Part shown: piece by piece, positions 29,537 through 30,886 of the stretch
Layout of the letters: the number at the start of each line of letters is the position of its first letter
Numbering within the stretch: position 1 is the stretch's first letter
Program-made: the position numbers and the translations under genes
NCBI GenBank assembly: GCA_031397815.1
Contig: JANNMJ010000066.1
Span: forward strand, 1-30,886
Direction of reading: 5' to 3'
Source of the DNA: JANNMJ01 sp031397815
GTDB lineage: Bacteria > Bacteroidota > Bacteroidia > Cytophagales > Hymenobacteraceae
Length of the DNA: 30,886 nt
Notes under the pieces: model-generated
Told to the model about the DNA's origin: nothing
Databases searched by the model: none
What the model saw: only the letters and a program-made list of their open reading frames with translations

Positions 29537-30886
29537 TTAGCGCCGACCGAGCCACGCCTCGGGGTTGAGGTCGGTGGAGTTGCGCCAGAGCTGAAACTGT
29601 AGCTCGGTGGTGCCATCAGGACCGGTGAAGACGGTGCCGATGGGGTCGTGGAGCCGGACGGTTTGCCCGCTGCTCACGCGCACGTTGTGGAGCTTCGCGT
29701 AGACCGTGAAATACTCGCCGTGCTGAATCATCACGATGGTATTCATCCCCGGCACCTGCGCGACGGTCAGCACGCGGCCGTCGAAAATGGCGCGGGCTTG
29801 CTCGCCGTTGGCGGTTTGAATGTCGATTCCGTGGTTTTCGACGGTCACGTTCTTTAGGACGGCGTGGCGGTGGCGCCCGAAATGCTCAGCCACGAAGCCG
29901 CGGCTGACCGGCCACGGAAGTCGCCCCCGGTTCCCTGCGAACGACGCGGAGAGCCGCGTGGCTTCCGGCGTGAGCGCCATTCGGGCGGCGCGGGAGCCGC
30001 TGGCCTCGGTCGCTTCCGATTCGGCGGCTTCGGCGGCGGCCGTCTCGGCGGCTTCTTCGGCGGCGGTGGGGGGGCGGGTTTCGCCGGTGGCTTCGTTGGT
30101 GCGGCGCTCGACGGCGCGGCGCTCCGCGGCTTTGCGGGCGGCGGCTAAGCGGGCGGCGCGGGCGGCCCGGGCAATCTCGGCGCGCACTTTTTCGGCAATC
30201 AGACCATCGAGGCGCGTGATGGCTTGCTGCCGCTCCGCGACTTCGCGCTTGAGCTGCTCTTCCTGTTGGCTGAGCTGCTGCACTACCTGATTCTGCTCGG
30301 TTTTCAGGCTGACCAGATTGGTTTTTTCAGCCACTTCCGCCCCTAAAAGCTGCTGCTTGGTGGCGCGCTTGCGGGTCAGGCTGTTGAGCTGCTGTTCGAG
30401 GGTTTGCTGGGTGTTGGCAATCTGCGCGGCTTGGCGGCGCCGGACGTCGGAGTACTGGCGCAGGTAGCGCAGCCGCATCGCGAACTGGTTGAAAGACTCC
30501 GCCGCGAACAAAAACATCAGCTTGTCAGTGGCGTTCGTCGATTTAGACGCGGCGTAAATCATCCGCCCGTATTCCTGCTTTAATGCCGCTAGATCGAGCC
30601 GCAGCGAGCCGACGTGCTCCTGCGTATGCGAAACGTCGCGGTCGAGGTAACGGACTTCGGACGCAATCGTGCCGATGACGCTTTGCTGCACCGTAATCTT
30701 CTCCTGCAATGCGTTGAGCTGCCCAAGCGACGCTTCCTTGCGCTGCCGGGTTTGGGCGAGAATCCGGTTGGCTTCCTGCGCTTTGCGCTCGTTATCGCGC
30801 TTTTCGCGCTCCAATTGCGCCTTTGATTTTGCCAGCTCCGGCGTGGTGGCCGCTACCCGCCGCTTACGACGATTGGACGAAACCGG
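29537..30886 (-). CDS. EnvC-like murein hydrolase activator, degenerate LytM domain (5' end outside window)
   Basis: Partial: the frame is open to the window edge with no start, so at least the signal peptide is missing. About 450 residues are visible. A long coiled coil runs from the edge (ELAKSKAQLEREKRDN to the AARAARLAAARKAAERRA region), followed by an acidic Ala/Glu linker. A C-terminal LytM/M23 fold begins LPWPVSRGFVAEHFG. Catalytic residues are replaced: the first zinc ligand position of HxGxD reads N in NHGID, YAHL is YAKL, and the final HxH is LQF (TELQFQLW). This is the pattern of EnvC, which activates amidases at division without cutting peptidoglycan itself. An earlier internal TTG at 30814 is not a real start. 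It lies upstream of ricT-gldH on the same strand. Confidence 0.88.
   Translation of the reverse strand, partial: PVSSNRRKRRVAATTPELAKSKAQLEREKRDNERKAQEANRILAQTRQRKEASLGQLNALQEKITVQQSVIGTIASEVRYLDRDVSHTQEHVGSLRLDLAALKQEYGRMIYAASKSTNATDKLMFLFAAESFNQFAMRLRYLRQYSDVRRRQAAQIANTQQTLEQQLNSLTRKRATKQQLLGAEVAEKTNLVSLKTEQNQVVQQLSQQEEQLKREVAERQQAITRLDGLIAEKVRAEIARAARAARLAAARKAAERRAVERRTNEATGETRPPTAAEEAAETAAAEAAESEATEASGSRAARMALTPEATRLSASFAGNRGRLPWPVSRGFVAEHFGRHRHAVLKNVTVENHGIDIQTANGEQARAIFDGRVLTVAQVPGMNTIVMIQHGEYFTVYAKLHNVRVSSGQTVRLHDPIGTVFTGPDGTTELQFQLWRNSTDLNPEAWLGRR

Noticed and set aside
29340..29540. A 66-codon plus-strand ORF in the envC-ricT gap
   Set aside because: It reads straight through the hairpin and T run of the terminator and has no domain resemblance. 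An RNA is the likelier product if anything is made.

Overview
The window is a GC-rich stretch of chromosome from a member of the Bacteroidota, most likely of the Cytophagales and perhaps Hymenobacter-like. That genus-level guess is inferred from gene content and base composition only. The phylum rests on several independent signs: a gldH gliding lipoprotein, a protein ending in the gliding-motility/type IX secretion C-terminal domain, a carboxypeptidase-regulatory-plus-barrel outer-membrane protein, a PSP1 (RicT) protein next to gldH, and the octamer TAnnTTTG (the Bacteroidota -7 promoter element) upstream of several genes. Many genes start with GTG or TTG. No phage, transposase, rRNA, tRNA or CRISPR array was found.

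Layout. Positions 1-184 hold short hairpin-forming dispersed repeats. A co-directional block follows (185-4571, +): holB (clamp-loader delta'), hemC (haem synthesis), a GNAT acetyltransferase, a lipoprotein cyclophilin and a dTDP-4-dehydrorhamnose-reductase-like SDR. Convergent to it is a secreted protein with a type IX sorting domain (4587-6623, -). Divergent from that are two tandem DUF4140/DUF4139 (MuiA-like) paralogues (6729-10031, +) that share a conserved leader running into the start codon. A perfect 29-bp inverted repeat separates them from hutH (-). Then comes hisS (-), bracketed by two oppositely oriented copies of a roughly 120-bp inverted-repeat element.

The region 13434-14557 is AT-rich and foreign-looking. 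It carries two unrecognised ORFs in the same frame, separated by one TAA. From 14554 to 20986 lies an envelope cluster: an outer-membrane beta-barrel protein, an OmpA-like/TPR lipoprotein, a small PspC protein, and a lipoprotein in which a TonB C-terminal domain sits between two other conserved regions. A family-2 glycosyltransferase, ybaB/ebfC, a membrane-anchored helix-hairpin-helix protein, a propeller-like lipoprotein, a fully disordered Asn/Pro/Gly-rich protein, a cold-shock protein and a membrane endonuclease/exonuclease/phosphatase protein follow.

The right end, all on the minus strand, reads envC-like (degenerate LytM, cut by the window edge), ricT and gldH. A strong rho-independent terminator in the envC-ricT gap points along the plus strand, where no protein gene is evident, which raises the possibility of a small RNA.

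Most genes are ordinary housekeeping or envelope functions. The most interesting items are the nested TonB lipoprotein, the paired MuiA-like genes with possible leaderless starts, the AT-rich stop-split gene, the mirror-image repeats around hisS and the orphan terminator.
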